Shown in pieces: positions 59,738 to 64,000 of a stretch of 64,000 nucleotides of DNA. Each line of letters opens with the position of its first letter. The first letter of the stretch is position 1. A program made the translations under genes and the position numbers. Under the pieces are notes generated by a model. It did no database searches. It was not told where the DNA came from and saw nothing but the letters and a program-made list of their open reading frames with translations. Source of the stretch: Lagopus muta (taxonomy: Eukaryota; Chordata; Aves; Galliformes; Phasianidae); NCBI RefSeq assembly GCF_023343835.1, contig NC_064434.1, positions 14,613,505 to 14,677,504 of the forward strand, written 5' to 3'.

Positions 59738-59940
59738 AATAGAATCACTAAGGTTGGAAAAGACCTTTAAGATTATGCAGTCCAACCTATCACCTATATT
59801 CCCCACTAAACCACGTCCCTCAGTATAATGTTTCTTGAAGACCTCCGGGGACAGTGACTCCCCCAGCTCCCTGGGCAGTCTGTTCCAGCTCCTGACCACT
59901 CTTTTGGAGAAGAATTTTTTCCTAATATCTAACCTGATGC
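59738..59940 (-). mobile_element. CR1 LINE 3' end, second copy of a pair
   Basis: ATAGAATCACTAAGGTTGGA, AAGACCTTTAAGATTATGCA, CTGGGCAGTCTGTTCCAGCT, TTTTTCCTAATATCTAACCT. Same orientation as the copy 80 bp to its left, but a different subfamily by sequence. Confidence 0.93.
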
Positions 59941-62900
59941 AGCAGAAACTTTATTTTCAGCACATAGTGTCATGAGATGGTGTCTTAAGCACAATTTAAA
60001 AAAAAATCTCTCTAAATATCTAGAATAGATCAGACAAGAAACAAAAACAAAAAAAGAACCATGATGCTCGAACCATTCTCCAGGTGCCAGAGAAGCCACT
60101 GCTGAGATAAGTGGGAGCGATGGTGATCGACTGGTGATCAGCCTGGTTATTGAGTCACAACACAGCAGAGTTTCAGAGCAAGACCTGCATACTAAGCAGA
60201 CTGACATGCTTTTACCCATCTTCCAGTAATTTATGTTTCAGCTCCAGAAGCTTTTCTAATTAGTTACACACTAGTGGAGCTCCAAGTTAAATTACATTTC
60301 AGAAGAGATACCACATTCAGAGTTCTTGTTAAGCAAACAATCATTAATATCCCACAACATGCTACAAAGCCAGCAGCATGAGAAAGCAACCTGAGAAGTC
60401 ATTCTTCTCAGGCCTACTCTTAGCAGACAAACCCAACATAAGCTTTGTGATTAACAGAGTTTAGTTTTCCTTCTTTTTCAAACACTGTTTTGCCAAACAG
60501 AAGATATCTATCTTTTGCTATCCTTAGTGGTCAATTCAGACTAGTTTAAATGAAATCATGTCAGATGTTATGTGGTAGCAGGAGAAAATTTGTAAAAAGA
60601 TACTGAACTAAGTTATGGCAAGAAACCACCAGCTTGTTTTCTGGTTTGAAAAAGTAGGAATTTCAGAGAAGACCTGCACCTTTTCCTATGATATTTCATT
60701 CCATCGTGCTTTCCAAGAGGCCACCATGCGTGGACCCACAGCAGTTTTCCACTGTTTGTTCTAAAACATGATACTTCATTCTACATTAGAATACACTGAG
60801 GTGAAGGACAGACAAATCCAGGTGAAATAGAAGCCAGCAGAATACAAACTTCTGTTTTCAGAACGCTCCCAAGCTTTGGACTCTAATCTGGACTTCCCAA
60901 GCTGCCTCTGCCAAGAGGAGAACACGGCAGAGTTCATGAGAATCCAGAAGAACTGGTAGGAGCACCTTCCCCTGGATGCAGCACTCTTCAGTGCTGACAA
61001 GCATGTTCAAGGTGACAAAGGTTTGGTAGGTATCCTTCTGACCTACACATGGTCCTGGAAAAAGAAATGTACCTGGAAAAAGAAATGACCTACACGTGGT
61101 CCTGGAAAAAGAAATAAAAACCACAACGCTTTGTCAATTTTCTATTCTCAACCTTTATATGCAACTTTTATAAGAGTTGTTATTGTATGTGCTTATGCAG
61201 GGTTGGAGAGCTTAAAATGAGAGCTTAAAAGTACAAACCTTTTGCTCTAACTAAAAAAAAAAAAACAGTGAAAAATTCAATAAAGTTTCTAGGATGACTT
61301 TTTAAAGAGAAGGGCTATAAAAAGCAGTTATGACCCCTATTATGACAATAATGAAAAACATAATAAAATAGAGGCATAGTTTTGCTTTGGCTTACAATCT
61401 CATTTCCCCAGCGGCTTTTGCTCTCCTTTTCTTACCATCTGTTTTATCTGTCCTCTCTGAAGCAAGAAAAGATCCCCATTACTATTCATAGCTTGATTAA
61501 GCCTGTAAATTGCATTGTGCCACTGGACGCAAACAGCTTCACACCAGCTTGGGGAGAACCTGTGACTTATTACACCTCAGCAAGGTTCAACGGTGTTTTG
61601 AGCTCATCTGCACACTGCAGTATTTGTGGTGGGATGGTTATTAAATACACTGTGGAAAGGGGGCAGAGCCATGATGGTTCCTCTTTCCCTTACCCCTACA
61701 CATTATCCTTAAAACCTGTAGGTAGCAGGGAAAAGCTTTGCACCTACAGTGTCAAAGTCTTTGGTTTGGATGTCAGTTCTGCAAGCACAGCAGACAGGCT
61801 CTGACCAGAGCTGAGATGTAACTGAGACTCTGTGAGGATTCATTTTAGTACAGTGAATTCAAGCCCAGTCCTGTTTTAATGGTATAACTTAAGGGGGATG
61901 CATTTTGCAGTAACAGAGGGATTGAGTGTTATAATCAGAAGAAAAACACTGACATGAATTTTTAAGTCATTCTTTGCAATAAGGATGACAAGAGGAGAAT
62001 TAGGGATGAGTCACATTCTTTTGCAGTTTATTGGTATACTTCATCTTACGACTCTAGTTTTTAAACAGCACAGTTACGACTTGAGGACAGTGATTTAATT
62101 GTGATTGAAAATTGTCCACCTGCTTGTCTTCTAAAGCCATTAAAAGTATTCATCGTGAATAGTTGTTTTCCTGGTTTTAAATATAAAACCATCTGGTTGT
62201 TTCCATACCATTCAGTAAGATCCCTTCCAGAGCCCTTTAGGAAAAAAACAATGAAAAAATTTTCACTCATTTCTGTGGCTTTTGCATCATGCCCTTGGCC
62301 ACTGACTTGGGCTAGGGGTGTGTTTGTGTACTGTAGCAATTATCAGAGCTGAATGTATTTAGCCTTAGCTCACCCTTGGGAAACTGAAGCATCCTTGTCA
62401 CCACTCACAGATGCATTTGTAGATCCACACACCACGAGTTCCCTTAGTCAGATCAGTGTGTAATCCCACGGCACATCCTTCTGCAGTGATTGCTTACTAT
62501 TGCATCAAGGATTTCTTTCCCTGTTGTCTTTGTTTATTCATTTTTTCCCTCCTTCTTTACTACCGGTACATTAAAAGCTTCTAATTAATGGATGTTTCTA
62601 ATGTCCCCACTTCTTGTGTTGACCTGCGCACAGGTTAACTGAAAAGATTTCATGTTGGCTACAGAGGCTTAAAAATAATGAGCTCTACTTCCCTCTCCAC
62701 GCTACCTGCCTGCAGCACCTCTTCAAGTAAGCTCTCCTCAGAAGAGTCCTGGAAGCTGGGAAGGTGGGGTGCAGATCTGCGGAGTGTAGAGAACTCGTGG
62801 GATCCCACCCACACCGTGAGGAAAAGCCTGCACCTATGTGTGTAACAGAGTCACTTCTGTGCAGTGGTCTGATCACACTCTGAACATTCTGAGTGAATTC

Positions 62901-64000
62901 ATGTGGCCTCACAGAACGTGGGTTTGGGGCTTGATTTCACCTAGGGATTTCGGTTTTGTTTTCTTTGAGCTTTTTGATGATAGCTGAATAGATGCTTATT
63001 TTCTCACATGAAAATAGTGTGTGGTAAAAACACCACATGCCCAAATTAGTGGTTCTTTCCCAGTATTTATTCCATTTTTCTCATCTTAGCCATGCAAGTA
63101 AGACACTATAAGCTAATTCAAGAGTATATTCAAGTTAGTGAAGGAATCATTTAATTAATTCTAATGGTTGTAAATCCTAATGTACTCGAAGTGTACTACA
63201 CAGTCATAGGAAAGGAAGAAAAGGGAGCTCTTACATTCAGGCTAGGAATCTTGTTTTCATCTTATCCATGTCTGTATGACAAGGGCAAGCAATCTCAGAC
63301 AAAGGCGTAAACAGCATCCACCCATCCCCAGCATTGCTCACACCATTTAGGCAATTTACAACAGTAAACAAAGATAAGCGATCTGCACAGAAGCAGCTTT
63401 AGGTGACCACAAATGGATACCGCTGTTTAATTCAGCCCTCTCTCACCTAAACAAGTTTGTTTTCTCAGCACTGTTTATTTGTACTAGGGAGTGCTAGGAA
63501 GAAAATTCCATCCTCCTCCAGATTACCTGCTTCAATGTTGTGAAAAGTCAGTATTTCCCCAGCCTAAGAATATATTCCTCCTACAGACACACTGTACTTT
63601 GTGGTCTTGCCTACATTTTGTTGACGGGTTGTTTTTTTCCTTGTAGCTCATAGCACTTTACTGGGACTGGAGCTGATCTCCAAATTGGGAGAAGCCCTGC
63701 AAAGTTCAACCCAGATGAGTGAACCCATCTGATCAGCATTTCCGTCTCAGGAGGTGGGGAAGTGGGGAGAGGAGATAAGGCAGAGGTAGATATGTGAGGG
63801 TTTGAATAAATGAGCTGGCCAGTGGTGGCAGGGGAATGGTTTTCCCTTTGTTGTATGTTTTCTGATACAGAAAAAAAGAAGTGATGACAAAAGCTTAAGA
63901 AAAAATCTCGTGTGAAATGTGTCTTTTCAAAATCCACAATGAAAAAATCTTCAAACTAAAAAGCTGAAAAGAACATATGCTTCAACCTGTCAAAAAGTCA
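59941..64000. other. Intergenic sequence to the right edge, no gene recognised
   Basis: Contains a local duplication at 61040-61115. No exon, RNA gene or further CR1 was recognised. In human the next gene upstream of TAF1B is, as I recall, YWHAQ on the opposite strand; none of its exons is seen here. Confidence 0.55.
61040..61115 (+). repeat. Local tandem duplication, 29-bp unit with a partial middle copy
   Basis: A 29-bp unit beginning GACCTACAC and ending GGAAAAAGAAAT occurs at 61040-61068 and 61087-61115 with one substitution. A shortened 17-bp copy lies between them at 61070-61086. Confidence 0.9.

Noticed and set aside
61382..61804. 140-codon plus-strand frame near the right edge
   Set aside because: No domain or family similarity recognised, and no CpG island or flanking exons.
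1..64000. CRISPR arrays, operons, prophage or bacterial mobile elements
   Set aside because: No regularly spaced direct repeats with unique spacers and no prokaryotic gene organisation; the sequence is vertebrate.

Overview
This is a vertebrate nuclear window, most likely from a bird and probably a galliform. The evidence is many CR1 (chicken repeat 1) LINE fragments, one decayed mariner copy resembling the chicken element Galluhop plus the 3' end of another, compact introns with GT/AG splice sites, and two CpG islands that each hold a first coding exon. There are no bacterial-style genes. The coding content is two multi-exon genes on the minus strand, read here by splicing short exons together in phase.

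Layout. Positions 1-4065 hold the 5' end of GRHL1 (grainyhead-like 1, a developmental and epithelial transcription factor): coding exon 1 at 4046-4065, exon 2 at 961-1147, and an apparent second, mutually exclusive first coding exon at 3555-3601. The rest of the gene lies beyond the left edge. A CpG island with inverted CCAAT boxes and GC boxes covers about 3050-4460. Positions 4480-10690 are the intergenic spacer. Positions 10.7-54.74 kb hold the complete TAF1B gene (RNA polymerase I SL1/TIF-IB subunit). I reconstruct 15 coding exons that join in one open frame of 571 codons plus stop; from memory the human protein is 588 residues. Its CpG-island promoter is at about 54.43-54.94 kb. Positions 55-64 kb lie upstream of TAF1B and show no gene I can support; they hold a degenerate minisatellite and CR1 fragments.

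The two genes are head-to-tail on the same strand, in the same order as I recall for human 2p25 (TAF1B, then GRHL1). They are not an operon and have unrelated jobs: TAF1B in rRNA synthesis, GRHL1 in epithelial gene regulation. The observations most worth a second look are the alternative GRHL1 first exon, a tandem in-frame donor at a 47-nt TAF1B microexon, a CR1 inserted into a roughly 25-bp minisatellite just upstream of the TAF1B promoter, a CR1-within-CR1 composite in the 18-kb intron 8, and two adjacent relics of a tRNA-derived sauropsid SINE in the last TAF1B intron. I did not find a convincing previously undescribed system.
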